From Saccharospirillaceae bacterium (GTDB taxonomy: Bacteria; Pseudomonadota; Gammaproteobacteria; Pseudomonadales; Oceanobacteraceae): a stretch of DNA of 64,000 nucleotides. Positions 8,571 to 17,847 of the stretch are shown here, piece after piece (position 1 is the first letter of the stretch; each line of letters opens with the position of its first letter). The notes under the pieces were generated by a model that worked only from the letters and a program-made list of their open reading frames with translations, made no database searches and had not been told where the DNA came from. The stretch lies in the NCBI GenBank assembly GCA_021208685.1, contig JAJOJJ010000017.1, positions 1 through 64,000 of the forward strand, in the 5' to 3' direction. The position numbers and the translations under genes were made by a program.

Positions 8571-9861
8571 ATGACCGAACTTCCCGACAACATCCTTCAC
8601 CTGCCGCAATACCAAGTACTGGGCTGCAAATCAACCGACGACGAAATGCACTTCCAGGTGGACGTGCCCGATCCCATCGCCTGCGAGGAATGCGGCGTGC
8701 AGGGTGAGTTCGTACGGTTCGGCAAGCGTGACGTTCCCTATCGTGATCTGCCCATCCACGGCAAGCGGGTCACTCTCTGGGTGGTCCGCCGCCGATACAC
8801 CTGCCGGGCCTGCAAGACAACATTCAGGCCCCAGCTACCGGAGATGGTGGACGGATTCCGTATGACACTGCGGCTGCATGAGTACGTGGAGAAGGAATCC
8901 TTCAACCACCCCTACACCTTTGTGGCGGCACAGACCGGCCTGGACGAGAAGACGGTGCGCGACATCTTCAACGCCCGCGCCGAGTTCCTGGGGCGCTGGC
9001 ACCGCTTCGAGACGCCCCGCATCCTGGGCATTGACGAGCTATACCTGAACAAGCAGCTACCGCTGCATTCTGACCAACATTGAGGAGCGAACCCTGCTCG
9101 ACCTGCTGGCCACCCGCCGCCAGGACGTGGTGACCAACTACCTGATGAAGCTGAAAGACCGGCAGAAGGTCGAGATCGTCAGCATGGACATGTGGAACCC
9201 CTACCGGGCAGCGGTCAAGGCTGTGCTGCCCCAGGCCCGTATCGTGGTCGATAAGTTCCATGTGGTGCGCATGGCCAACGATGCCCTAGAGAGAGTGCGC
9301 AAGGGCCTCAGAAAGGAGCTGAAACCGTCCCAGAGCCGGACTCTCAAGGGAGACCGGAAAATCCTGCTGAAACGCGCTCACGAAGTCTCAGACCGGGAGC
9401 GCCTCATCATGGAGACCTGGACAGGCGCGTTCCCGCAACTGCTGGCCGCCTACGAGCACAAGGAGCGCTTCTACGGCATCTGGGACGCCACCACACGGCT
9501 CCAGGCAGAAGCCGCCCTGGACGAGTGGATAGCCACCATCCCGAAGGGCCAAAAGGAAGTCTGGAGCGATCTGGTCAGGGCAGTGGGAAACTGGCGCGAA
9601 GAGACCATGACCTACTTCGAGACGGACATGCCCGTCACCAACGCTTACACGGAGTCCATCAACCGACTGGCCAAGGACAAGAACCGTGAAGGGCGCGGTT
9701 ACTCCTTCGAGGTGATGCGGGCACGAATGCTCTACACCACGAAGCACAAGAAGAAGGCACCGACTGCGAAGGTCTCTCCTTTCTACAAGAAAACCATCGG
9801 TTACGGACTGCCGGACTTCGCAGAGGAACTCAACTACGGAGTCGATCTATCAACCATCTGA
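8571..9861 (+). pseudogene. tnpA: ISL3-family transposase, 1-nt frameshift
   Basis: Two frames together give an almost full ISL3 transposase (about 430 residues). The N-terminal part has the zinc-binding domain (CEECGVQGEFVRFGKR, then YTCRACKTTF) and helix-turn-helix (TGLDEKTVRDIFNARAEF); the catalytic part has ILGIDELYLNKQ, VSMDMWNPYRAAV and TNAYTESINRLAKDKNREGRGYSFEVMRARML. The frame changes at about 9057, where AAGCAGCTACCGC appears to carry one extra C. Removing it restores KQ-YRCILTNIEERTL. The enzyme should be inactive unless the shift is a sequencing error or programmed. I could not identify its terminal repeats. Confidence 0.85.
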
Positions 9862-9874
9862 GGGTGGTATCAGA

Positions 9875-9900
9875 TTGATGGGGTGAAGGTGCCCCATCAA
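9875..9900. terminator. Hairpin after the ISL3 transposase
   Basis: TTGATGGGG (9875-9883) and CCCCATCAA (9892-9900) form a perfect 9-bp stem with an 8-nt loop, 13 bp after the transposase stop. No T-run follows, so it may be a transcription barrier or part of the IS end. The remaining 200 bases to the exonuclease gene are AT-rich and hold only its presumed promoter. Confidence 0.45.
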
Positions 9901-10100
9901 CCATTAAATCCGTATACCCATAAATTCTTACAACCATGTAGTCTAGACTAGGCCGCTGGTCTCTAAACAAATTTAGAATTGCTTACATATCAATGAATAG
10001 CAATGCCATCCTTGGCAAGAACTATGTCATTTAGATAAATCGTTACAATTTAGGGACATGATATGATGTTTGCTCTTACAAGCTACAAGAGCAGAATTTA

Positions 10101-10646
10101 ATGACTGATGATCTGTATATTTCTGTCGATATTGAAGCTTCAGGGCCGGTTCCAGGTATTTACAGTCTGCTTTCAATAGGAGCCTGCCTGGTCTCCGAGC
10201 CTGCTCAGGAAATCTATCTTGAACTTCAGCCAGATGGTCTGAAGCACGATCCCGAAGCTGTCGCGGTAACGGGTTTTGATCTCAACAAGCTAAAAAGAGA
10301 AGGTCTTTCTCCTCAAATCGCGATGCTAAAGCTAGAGAAATGGCTGACTGATGTGTGCCCACCTGGACAGAAAGTCGTTTTCGTGGGACTTAATGCACCA
10401 TTTGACTGGTCCTTCATAAATTACTATTTCCACAAGTATTTAGGTACGAACCCATTTGGATTCACCGCACTCGACATGAAAGCTTATTACATGGGGCTTA
10501 CTGGATGCTGCTGGAATCAAACAAAATCCTCTCAAATGGCAGATCGGCTTCACCCCCAAAACTCACCCAACCATAACGCATTGGACGATGCACGATTCCA
10601 GGGGGAGCTTTTCGCTCTCATGCTGGCAGAGGCACGTAAACACTAA
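10101..10646 (+). CDS. DEDDh-type 3'-5' exonuclease
   Basis: 181 residues forming a single DEDDh domain. ISVDIEASGP gives the first motif (D10, E12), GLNAPFDWSFINYYF the second (D102), and HNALDDARFQ the third (H158, D162/163). It resembles the stand-alone exonucleases related to the DnaQ proofreading subunit and RNase T. It faces the CBASS operon and its stop overlaps the cap3 stop by 4 nt (10643-10646), so the two transcripts converge with no terminator between them. A role in CBASS is not established; it may be an independent cargo gene. Substrate unknown. Confidence 0.85.
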   Translation: MTDDLYISVDIEASGPVPGIYSLLSIGACLVSEPAQEIYLELQPDGLKHDPEAVAVTGFDLNKLKREGLSPQIAMLKLEKWLTDVCPPGQKVVFVGLNAPFDWSFINYYFHKYLGTNPFGFTALDMKAYYMGLTGCCWNQTKSSQMADRLHPQNSPNHNALDDARFQGELFALMLAEARKH

Positions 10647-11134
10647 CCTGGCCACCTGCCCCAGATGGCTTCAACATAACGCCTATCCCTGAAAGACCAA
10701 GCCTTTATGCCTTCGTGGCTGCTGGAGTTGCCAACGATGATGGCCAGCGGGTGCGGGAGCTGTTGGGTGTAGTGCGCGGCGAACCTGGAAAAACTCCCCA
10801 CATCAGCAGGGGATATCATGGGGATGTTTTGCGGGTGCGTATGCCAGTACCCCACCAGGCGGAAACCTGCGGCATTCGCCTGCTCAATTTCCTTTCGACA
10901 GCGATGAGCATTCAAATCCAGCCAGGTCCTACCAGCGCGATCATCTTTATGAGGAGGAGTCGCCAAGGCCAGTACCAATCCGGCAGCACCTGAAGGGTCG
11001 ACGAATAGTTGTCCTCCACGCTCTACATCAAAGTGATTCTGTCTGTAGCTCTCCAGCAGGCTCGCAACCTCCTGCGATACCAGTAGAGGTGTGTTTAGCC
11101 CGGGCCAGGTCCATTGCCAAGCGATCGCCGTCAT
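10643..11134 (-). CDS. cap3: CBASS Cap3, JAB/JAMM isopeptidase
   Basis: 163 residues. The JAMM zinc metalloprotease motif is complete: E39 in ERGGQLFV, then GYWHTHPQNIPMISPADVGSF giving H98, H100, S108 and D111. In type II CBASS, Cap3 cleaves the bond that Cap2 makes between the CD-NTase C-terminus and target molecules, which tunes cyclase priming. It is the last gene of the operon and overlaps cap2 by 4 nt. Confidence 0.9.
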   Translation of the reverse strand: MTAIAWQWTWPGLNTPLLVSQEVASLLESYRQNHFDVERGGQLFVDPSGAAGLVLALATPPHKDDRAGRTWLDLNAHRCRKEIEQANAAGFRLVGYWHTHPQNIPMISPADVGSFSRFAAHYTQQLPHPLAIIVGNSSSHEGIKAWSFRDRRYVEAIWGRWPG

Positions 11135-12915
11135 TTAGTTCTCTCCAATGCTTCTGGCCAATCACGCTCAAGCTGGGCCTGCTGCATTCCGACAGGTAGC
11201 TCAGGCCCGCGGTAGTTACCTCCCAGCGTAACCACGTCATCAGATCTATTGATGCTGCTGACCCAGGTCGGGCTGCCGATGTTGCCATTCAACACTCGTA
11301 ATGCGGCTTGAGAAACCATCGATGCAATGTTCACCATCCCAAGTGAGCCACCTGGGATGAAACTTTCCCCGCAAGCGGGAAGAGCGACGACCCCACCTTC
11401 CGGCCACTCGGTAAATTTGTGCTTAAAATCACCGTTGTCTGTGAATAGTCCACGAGCATCAAATGCACCAGATGGTGCAATGAGCACATGCCCCACCTGT
11501 GTGTGAGGCTCACTCCAGGCCTGGAGTAAACCCCAGGAGGTACCATTCGACTTGACCCCCCAAAGCGCCACCTCCGAATGCCAGTCCGCGGTAGTAACCA
11601 CTACCAGATCCGCTTTATCAAACACCTCGGGGTTCTTGTACATCACCACTTCGGCAAAAGTTGAAAACGCCGTGACCTCCGTAGTGGGTAGGTCTTTGCG
11701 AATTTTCACCTGAAGCGCCTCGGCCTTTGGGAGGCCTAGGTCATCAGCCCCAAGCATGTGCCTGCCAAGATTCGCAGACACCAAGTGGTCGGGGTCAATG
11801 AGTGTCAGATGCCCAACTCCCGAGCGCGCCAACTGCAGCGCAACCGTGCTGCCCAATGAACCTACTCCAACGCAAACGACGCGAGCCCCTTCTATTTTCT
11901 GTGTCATGCCACTGAGGTCACGTGACAAAATCTCTGTCCGATCGAGCACATCCAATGTCGTTGCTCGGATCAGAACTGGGGGATGATTGACTGTGACTGC
12001 AGGCCGGCGCCGCGCTGAACGCAGGTAAAACCTCGACCCTCGATCCAGATGAGGCCCGCATGTGCGAACATTCAGACAGTAGATTGGGGCGCTGGCATCC
12101 CCGGGGAGCTCCAAAGCGATCCAGCGGTTGGACAGTGAGCCACGCTCATTGAACCAGACCACCAGCTGCGTTCTGTCATTTGTAGCAAGATGCGGCAAAA
12201 GCCATGTGAGCAGTAGCTCAGGGGCGGGAAGACGTAGATCCGGATAACTCCGAAGCTTTGCGTAGAAACCCGGGGCTTCCGGTGCTCGCATCCTGGGAGA
12301 TCGGCCAATCGTCCGCCGGCAGTGTCTTTTCAGGGATGCCATATCCGAGGCGAGCCAAACTGTTTCTTGGCCAGATGGTAACGTTTGTCGAGGATCGCTA
12401 AGGGCATACAGCTTCGAGGCAGCTTGAGGACGATCCAAAAGGATAAGGTTCTGTAGAGATAGCCCTTGCTGCCTAGACCAGTACGATGTGATTTCGCGAC
12501 GAAATTCGGCATCCCGGGTAGCCGCACATGAACCCATGCGGGACAAATTCACGATCTTGGCTAACCGCGCCAAGCTATCCGACACCACATACTCAGGGGT
12601 GCCCATCACTGGGCGCTCCTGGAAACCATGCAGGCAGAGCCCGACTTCCATAGCGTGAGGCCATACAAGCCATGGCGAGGGCTCGACTGTAAGCCTCAAC
12701 CCACCGCAAGGGAAATTCTTGGGAAAGCTGATGCGTAACCGCCGCTCCGTGCCCGTATAGTCAACTGGCAGAGGAAAGTAGTAGCTCGCGGCTTCACCGG
12801 TCCGAGGGGCCGTAGGCTGAAGCAGTGCGTGTGCGGTATCTTCGCCAAGAGCACCTCGTAGCGCGGCTATACCGCGCTGCAAAGACGTATCCGTCTGATC
12901 AACCAAGACGCCCAA
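11131..12915 (-). CDS. cap2: CBASS Cap2, E2-E1 ubiquitin-transfer-like fusion
   Basis: 594 residues, the normal Cap2 size. The N-terminal E2-like domain has a likely catalytic Cys at about 94 in EVGLCLHGF. The E1/ThiF domain starts with VVCVGVGSLGSTVALQLARSG (nucleotide-binding loop), continues with LIDPDHLVSANLGRHMLG and LPKAEALQVKIRK, and has a probable catalytic Cys in LPACGESFIPGG. Cap2 adenylates and conjugates the C-terminus of its cognate CD-NTase and so primes cGAMP-type synthesis. It overlaps the CD-NTase gene by 17 nt and cap3 by 4 nt. Confidence 0.92.
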   Translation of the reverse strand: MGVLVDQTDTSLQRGIAALRGALGEDTAHALLQPTAPRTGEAASYYFPLPVDYTGTERRLRISFPKNFPCGGLRLTVEPSPWLVWPHAMEVGLCLHGFQERPVMGTPEYVVSDSLARLAKIVNLSRMGSCAATRDAEFRREITSYWSRQQGLSLQNLILLDRPQAASKLYALSDPRQTLPSGQETVWLASDMASLKRHCRRTIGRSPRMRAPEAPGFYAKLRSYPDLRLPAPELLLTWLLPHLATNDRTQLVVWFNERGSLSNRWIALELPGDASAPIYCLNVRTCGPHLDRGSRFYLRSARRRPAVTVNHPPVLIRATTLDVLDRTEILSRDLSGMTQKIEGARVVCVGVGSLGSTVALQLARSGVGHLTLIDPDHLVSANLGRHMLGADDLGLPKAEALQVKIRKDLPTTEVTAFSTFAEVVMYKNPEVFDKADLVVVTTADWHSEVALWGVKSNGTSWGLLQAWSEPHTQVGHVLIAPSGAFDARGLFTDNGDFKHKFTEWPEGGVVALPACGESFIPGGSLGMVNIASMVSQAALRVLNGNIGSPTWVSSINRSDDVVTLGGNYRGPELPVGMQQAQLERDWPEALERTK

Positions 12916-14155
12916 CTGGCTTCACATCCTCTTGAGAGCTCGCAGTCCCGCTCGCGCCGCCAAACATGGTGCCCATTAACGTGGTGTTTCGGGTGGTGCC
13001 ATCAGGCCGGCCAGGCATCGTCCAGTTGGGCGGAATTTCGCTATTCACTGTCGAAATGAAGGTAGGGCCAATGCCGAAGTTTTCGTTCACTGCCTTGGCA
13101 AACGCCTCTGCGGACTCGAAGCTTTCAAGTCCCAGCGAGACCGATACGCTGGCATTCTCGTGCCACTCCTGGAATGCCCGGCGGTAGCGATGTCCATCGA
13201 GCGGTCTATTCCATTTTTCAGCGAAGTTTTCGCCGCTATCTGCCGGGTTGCAAACCTGGTATTCGTTGCCCCGGTACTTAACGTGATCCGGCATCCTTCG
13301 GACGATTTCGAGGATGGCATCTAGCGGCCTCAGCGGCGTCGACTGGGACTCTTTCGCCACATCAAGGTAGGCGTGTGTAGCGAGAGTGGTGATGACTGCC
13401 GAAATCGGACGATGATCCGTATTTTTGGTGCGGATGGCCCACTCATCCCGATGTCGCTTCAACAGCTTGATCGTTGCCCGAAGTGGGTCTTGATCGAGAT
13501 AGTCCTGATACTGCGGCAGCGGATCCTGAGTGGCGGCATCAAAAGCGCGCTGGCTTTTCGCGACAGCCATATGTTCCGCCAAGGAGATGGTTTGCGTTGA
13601 CGCGACTTGCAACCATTTTGAGTACGGGATCGGGCTGCTCGCCTTCCACCCAGTCTCCCGATCCGGTACTTCCAGCTTACCTTCGCCATTGCCTTGAGAA
13701 TTCCCATTGATGGCACGCGCTGGCGTGACATCGATGTGGAATCCGGGGTTTTCGTCCGCATAGACGATCCGGATGCCCCGACGTAGTTGCTTGATTTCCT
13801 CCTGGACACGGCTGCCAGCCTTGAAGCGTTCCTCAATGGCATCCAGAACCTCTTGAGCTCCAGCACTCTGGGCATGAGGGAGCCAAATAATGGCGTCCGC
13901 GTCGATGGTGTCCAGATCCTCTGGGGCGTCAGAAACGGGCTTGATCGTTGTCTTCAGGCGCATGGAGCCTTGGACAAAAATGTGCGCCTCCGCCAGTAGT
14001 GGATTGTCGGAAGCGTTGAGGATCTTCTCAAGCTGGGAGTATCGGTCGTTGATCTTCTCGTACTGCGCTTCGGACAGTGAGATCTCCTTCGCGGCGCGGA
14101 GCAGAAAGTGCTCCCAGCTTCCGCGCTTGGTCTGTTCATTGCTCATGGACATCAA
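12899..14155 (-). CDS. CBASS CD-NTase (cyclic oligonucleotide synthase)
   Basis: 418 residues. The nucleotidyltransferase signature is present: GSMRLKTTIKP (about residues 63-73), metal-binding acidic residues in EDLDTIDADAIIW (80-91), and a third Asp in FHIDVTPAR. It would make a cyclic di- or trinucleotide on phage sensing. The C-terminus is Gly/Ser-rich and flexible (FGGASGTASSQED...), suited to Cap2-mediated conjugation. It overlaps cap5 by 4 nt and cap2 by 17 nt. The ATG at 14155 is used; a second Met two codons on is an alternative. I cannot assign the clade or nucleotide product. Confidence 0.9.
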   Translation of the reverse strand: MMSMSNEQTKRGSWEHFLLRAAKEISLSEAQYEKINDRYSQLEKILNASDNPLLAEAHIFVQGSMRLKTTIKPVSDAPEDLDTIDADAIIWLPHAQSAGAQEVLDAIEERFKAGSRVQEEIKQLRRGIRIVYADENPGFHIDVTPARAINGNSQGNGEGKLEVPDRETGWKASSPIPYSKWLQVASTQTISLAEHMAVAKSQRAFDAATQDPLPQYQDYLDQDPLRATIKLLKRHRDEWAIRTKNTDHRPISAVITTLATHAYLDVAKESQSTPLRPLDAILEIVRRMPDHVKYRGNEYQVCNPADSGENFAEKWNRPLDGHRYRRAFQEWHENASVSVSLGLESFESAEAFAKAVNENFGIGPTFISTVNSEIPPNWTMPGRPDGTTRNTTLMGTMFGGASGTASSQEDVKPVGRLG

Positions 14156-15327
14156 CGAACCTCCTGGGCTTGGTGGCCCAACTGTAGTGTTGGCGTAAAC
14201 CTGTTTTGGTTGTCTTTATCTCGATCGAAAATCAAGTAAGCGTGTTGGTGTTGCGTAGTAAGCAAGGCCCCGAACTCAATTGCCAAAGCAGCGGGAATCG
14301 CCGCAAACACATGGATTTTGTCTGCAGCCATGGCCTCAAGCCGGCTCAAGTGCGTTTGTAGAGCGTCGCGAAACGCGTGTATCACGCGACGGTTCTGAAC
14401 CATCGCATAGCTGGGCACTGGGATGCTCAGCTCAGCGATACGCGCACCAGGTAGTGCCTCCTCGACATCGCGAGTTGGGACTTGCGCGGAGATAGACAAC
14501 ACCAGAGCCAGCGGGCCTTCTCCATCCGAGGGCGGGGTGAACACAAACTCGGGAGGTTCGGCTGACTGGTCAGGCCAACGTAGTTGGTGTTCGCGGTTGA
14601 ACGAGAAAAGCAGGCGCTTGGATCGATCACCTAAGGACTGCCCTAGCATGATCAGCGCTGGGATGTCTGCCACGCCCACTACGGCCAGCGCTGGAGCATC
14701 ACCATAGGCTCCTCCGCGGCGCTTTAGCTGCTGCTCTAATTCGTGCTGAATGTTGTCCTTAATGCTCTGCCAATAGTGAGCATCCCTTCCACGATGGCTC
14801 GGGGCCGGAAAAGTGATCTTGATGGGATGATCGAATGCAGTAAGTCCCTCTGAGGACATTGCCACCAACAGATCACGAACGGGGATGTCGTTGTTCGTTG
14901 CGAAATGCTGGCTTTGGACAATTACTGGAATCGCTCTTCCACCATCAGGAGTGGTCGCCGCCAGCCGAACTCGCTCCAGGTACGCTTGATGCAGGCAGCT
15001 AAGATCGCTTTCTGGATATCCCTCAGCATCCCGATCAATTTTGTCATGGCAGCTGGGACAGAGTAACATGAGGTTGGTAGGGTCATTTGTAAGCGCTGCC
15101 GCCTTAGCTTCATCATGCTCAGCTGTACCACGCGGCCCTTTGGGGCTAGCTGGAAGAATGTGGGCGACCTCACCCCATTTCATAGACTTACCTACACGGT
15201 AATCATACATAAGGTCTATACCACACAGCTCACAATGGCCTGCGGCCTGTGCTAATACGAAATTTTTCGTAGCTAGATCAGTGCTAAAACGCCCGACTTT
15301 GGACAAATCTCCATTTTTCTTCTTCAC
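14152..15327 (-). CDS. cap5: CBASS effector Cap5 (HNH nuclease + SAVED)
   Basis: 391 residues. The N-terminal HNH domain has C32/C35 in GHCELCGID, the AHI histidine H56 in WGEVAHILPAS, N85 in DPTNLMLL and C90/C93/H94 in CPSCHDKIDRD. The C-terminal half (about residues 165-385) reads as a SAVED domain, which senses the cyclic nucleotide, ending LLTTQHQHAYLIFDRDKD. In characterised Cap5 proteins, ligand-driven oligomerisation turns on indiscriminate dsDNA cutting and kills the infected cell. It is the first gene of the operon; the AT-rich region upstream of 15327 should hold the promoter. Confidence 0.9.
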   Translation of the reverse strand: MKKKNGDLSKVGRFSTDLATKNFVLAQAAGHCELCGIDLMYDYRVGKSMKWGEVAHILPASPKGPRGTAEHDEAKAAALTNDPTNLMLLCPSCHDKIDRDAEGYPESDLSCLHQAYLERVRLAATTPDGGRAIPVIVQSQHFATNNDIPVRDLLVAMSSEGLTAFDHPIKITFPAPSHRGRDAHYWQSIKDNIQHELEQQLKRRGGAYGDAPALAVVGVADIPALIMLGQSLGDRSKRLLFSFNREHQLRWPDQSAEPPEFVFTPPSDGEGPLALVLSISAQVPTRDVEEALPGARIAELSIPVPSYAMVQNRRVIHAFRDALQTHLSRLEAMAADKIHVFAAIPAALAIEFGALLTTQHQHAYLIFDRDKDNQNRFTPTLQLGHQAQEVR

Positions 15328-15470
15328 TCTACATCCTTATATTGGTAGATCGTTATTACACGTATATTGCGACGTTTCTACAACATTCAACACATAGATT
15401 ACAAATAGTTAGGAAATATTCCGATTTAGTTTTTTAAAAGGAAAACAAATCACTTCTAACTAAAAAGATG

Positions 15471-15493
15471 ACAAAAAGCCCCCGTTAGAGGGC
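15471..15493 (-). terminator. Terminator reading leftward before the CBASS operon
   Basis: On the minus strand AGCCCTCTAACGGGGGCT forms a short GC-rich hairpin followed by TTTTT. It would stop transcription coming from the region at 15.6-16 kb before it enters the CBASS promoter. Confidence 0.6.
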
Positions 15494-15636
15494 TAGATGG
15501 GTAACAAACCACCAAAGGTTGACCGTAAGAGAGGCGTAAAGCGTGGCAAATCCGGCACCAGTAAGCTGATCTAGCCCCGATAAAATGGGCACGTTCATTT
15601 TCATGCTGCCATTCTCTAGTGTTCCATTTTTAGACA

Positions 15637-15954
15637 TTAAAATAAACCTGGATACAGGCTATTTAGATTGTTGTAACCATTGATGTATCTCGCCAAAGCA
15701 TACTTCAAATCCTCTGCTGACTGGTATGAAAAGACTTTAAATAGGTCGCTTTTACAGATTTCAGCGCTTTGCCATCGCTTACCAGTACATGATGCAAAAT
15801 AAAAAGAATCGGAACCATCTATCGCCGAGCTACACGACGGGCTGGCAGCTGCCGAGGGTGTAACAGTTTCGTCGTTACACTGGGATTGCTTAGAAAAAAG
15901 CTCAGTAAAACAGTGGGTTACCCATGGCAAGCATTCAACCCTGGGGTGTAACAC
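15637..15954 (-). CDS. Uncertain 105-codon frame
   Basis: I do not recognise this protein. The N-terminal half is Cys/Ser-rich and unlikely to fold in a known way. The C-terminal part (DLFKVFSYQSAEDLKYALARYINGYNNL) faintly recalls the last helix of DDE integrases of the IS3/IS481 type, where R-Y-x-x-x-Y-N is common, so it could be the tail of a decayed transposase. It lies in a 1-kb gene-poor stretch (15328-16349), a terminator follows on the same strand at 15471, and one of the GTAAC dyads is inside it. Low confidence that it is translated. Confidence 0.25.
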   Translation of the reverse strand: MLHPRVECLPWVTHCFTELFSKQSQCNDETVTPSAAASPSCSSAIDGSDSFYFASCTGKRWQSAEICKSDLFKVFSYQSAEDLKYALARYINGYNNLNSLYPGLF

Positions 15955-16105
15955 GGGTTTTGTTACAGCGCACGATTCTTCCTGTTCATCATGGAAAAGT
16001 GCCGGCTAGTACTTTCGCGTTGGGCAGATGACCTGCTGCTCTGAGTGCGGCAGCAAAATGGTATTCAGGAAGCGGCTATTTAGGGTGTAACAAGGATCTT
16101 GTTAC
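15858..16105. repeat. Three dispersed GTGTAAC...GTTAC dyads
   Basis: Three similar inverted repeats lie in the gene-poor stretch: GTGTAAC with GTTACAC (15858-15880, 9-nt loop), TGTAACA with TGTTACA (15947-15967), and GTAACAAG with CTTGTTAC (16087-16105). Each is preceded by GGG on the plus strand. A weaker fourth copy is at about 16174-16194 (TGTAAC then GCTAC). They look like repeated protein-binding sites. The rest of 15328-16349 holds no gene I can support. Confidence 0.5.
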
Positions 16106-16319
16106 GCTTACAACTAATGAAAAAATATCAGGGATAACAGCAGGTTGGCTGATGTTGTGGAGCCGATGAGAACTGTAACGTCGGATTTGCTACACATCCT
16201 GATGTAGTAGTTATCCATAGCACCCGCTGAGCTCAGTTCACACGGATGGGTGCGGTTCAGCACCCCTCGAATCCTTTTGTTGAACTCTGATCCGATGGCG
16301 CCGAAGTCGGTGACCAGAC

Positions 16320-16341
16320 TGAACAACCTCCCTGTTGTTCA
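16320..16341 (-). terminator. Hairpin after integrase module 1
   Basis: TGAACAAC and GTTGTTCA form a perfect 8-bp stem with a 6-nt loop, just after the stop of the small coupled ORF. A related sequence (GAACGACAGGGATGTTGCTC on the plus strand at 49203-49222) stands in the same place after module 2, so the hairpin belongs to the module. Confidence 0.5.
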
Positions 16342-16349
16342 GCGCCGCA

Positions 16350-16616
16350 TTAAGCGGCATAGCTGACAGGCAACCTGGCAGCAAAGGCCTGCCGCAAGTC
16401 TCCCAGGGTTTCAAACATCGGCGGGCGTACCTGCAGCTGCAGCTCCACCCACAGCCGTACGGCGTTGTGATTACTGACGTTCGGACAAACATTCAGGTAG
16501 GGCGCCAGCCCATACCCCGGCTGAATCTCATAATGGTGAATCAGCCAGTTAGCGATACCGAAGGCACGGTCACTCACCTTCACCGGACGGGCGCAACCAT
16601 AAAGAACGTGGTTCAT
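16350..16616 (-). CDS. Small conserved protein coupled to the integrase (module 1)
   Basis: 88 residues, no recognised domain. Its start overlaps the integrase stop in an ATGA arrangement. The paralogue at 48928-49194 is clearly homologous: both share the pattern GIA(N/D)WLIH(H/Q)YEIQPG(Y/F)GLA, a segment NHxAVRLWV(E/Q)LQ, and PP(M/V)F(E/Q)TLGDLR(Q/K)AFA near the end. Conservation of both sequence and coupling suggests an accessory to recombination or element maintenance. Function unknown. Confidence 0.7.
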   Translation of the reverse strand: MNHVLYGCARPVKVSDRAFGIANWLIHHYEIQPGYGLAPYLNVCPNVSNHNAVRLWVELQLQVRPPMFETLGDLRQAFAARLPVSYAA

Positions 16617-17836
16617 GCTTCATCCTCCATCATCTCAGGCTTGCGCGGTGGTACATCGCTCATGTTGTTCTCATACAGCAACCGGTCAAACGCTGAGCCA
16701 TCCTGGCGGGTCAGGTTCGGCACATAACGAGAGTACACCCGGAACAGCATCTCCGTGGTGGTGTGTCCCATTTGCCGCGCAATCCACTCCGGGCTTTCAC
16801 CGGCGGCCAGCCACAGCGTCGCTGCCGTGTGGCGGGTCTGATATGGACGACGTTCCTTCAAACCCAGGTAGCGCAACAACGGATACCAGACGCGTTGGGT
16901 GACGTTGTTGTGTGAGATGGGCGTATCGTTCCGACTACCAAACACAAACTTCTGGCCGAATGTGTAGGCCCGCTGCTGCAGAAAGGCATCGTAAACGGGT
17001 TGCGACATGTGGATATCGCGCTGCGAACCGTCGGTTTTGGTGTACTCAATCGCACCATCGACCACGGTTTCACGCACCAGAATCAGGCGACGCTCCATAT
17101 CCACGTACTGCCATTGCAGGCCATCGATCTCACCGGTACGCATACCGGTGAAGAAGCGAACGGCGTAATACGGGCGGTAATCCTCACGCACATTGGCCAG
17201 AATCAGCCGTACTTCATCCAACGAGAACGGCTCCACGTCGATCTTTTGCTTCTTCAGCGATTTAATCCCACGGTAGGGCGAGTTAAACTCATAACGATCA
17301 GCGGCTTCATTCATAATCATCCTCAACGGGGTCATGATCTTGTTGATGGTGGCGGCCTTCAGTGGGCTGGATTTCCGTTTCGGGTCTTTGGCGAGGTTTG
17401 AACGGAAATTCAGTATGTCGGCCTTGGTGATGTCGCTGACCCTTTTCTCCCCAAAGGCGGGCAGAACGTAGGTGTTCAGGTTAATCATCACCGTCTTCTT
17501 ATGGCTCTCACGCCACTCCACCGACATATCGCTCAACCAGACTTCGGTGAACTCCCTGAATGTCGGAATATCCGAAGTGGTCTGGTTGGGTGACAGCCGG
17601 GCAGCAGCAACGCGGCTATCCAGATGATCGAAGAACTCCACTTTTTTGCTTCGCGGGAAGTAATCCCGGTACACAAAGGTGCCCAGCAGAATCTCGGCCT
17701 CCATTCGTTCGATGATCTTCTCCAGCTTTTTGCGGTTGGCCGGAGTGTCTTCAAACTTGGTTTGCTCGCGGCAACGCTGGCCGCGATAGTAGAAATCGAC
17801 CTGTAATAGCCCATAGCGTGTATTGATACTGGCCAT
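16613..17836 (-). CDS. Tyrosine recombinase/integrase (module 1)
   Basis: 407 residues. The N-terminal part (1-100) is the arm-binding region, then a core-binding SAM-like domain (PTFREFTEVWLSDM), then the catalytic domain with Arg in FFTGMRTGEIDGL, H-x-x-R in YQTRHTAATLWL, His in RQMGHTTTEML and the nucleophile Tyr in RVYSRYVPNL. It catalyses site-specific integration and excision of the island. From about residue 100 to 390 it differs from the integrase at 47708-48928 at only a handful of positions, whereas residues 1-100 differ at roughly a third. The excisionase-like gene ends 11 bp upstream. Confidence 0.93.
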   Translation of the reverse strand: MASINTRYGLLQVDFYYRGQRCREQTKFEDTPANRKKLEKIIERMEAEILLGTFVYRDYFPRSKKVEFFDHLDSRVAAARLSPNQTTSDIPTFREFTEVWLSDMSVEWRESHKKTVMINLNTYVLPAFGEKRVSDITKADILNFRSNLAKDPKRKSSPLKAATINKIMTPLRMIMNEAADRYEFNSPYRGIKSLKKQKIDVEPFSLDEVRLILANVREDYRPYYAVRFFTGMRTGEIDGLQWQYVDMERRLILVRETVVDGAIEYTKTDGSQRDIHMSQPVYDAFLQQRAYTFGQKFVFGSRNDTPISHNNVTQRVWYPLLRYLGLKERRPYQTRHTAATLWLAAGESPEWIARQMGHTTTEMLFRVYSRYVPNLTRQDGSAFDRLLYENNMSDVPPRKPEMMEDEA

Positions 17837-17847
17837 AAAACGCCTCC

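Noticed and set aside
15858-16105. Integron attC sites
   Set aside because: The dyads lack the RYYYAAC/GTTRRRY core sites and there is no cassette-like gene between them.
16100-16349. tRNA-derived att site next to integrase module 1 (and near 49.2 kb for module 2)
   Set aside because: I looked for the tRNA-Arg 3' sequence near both modules and did not see it; the only copies are at 36.9 and 37.2 kb.
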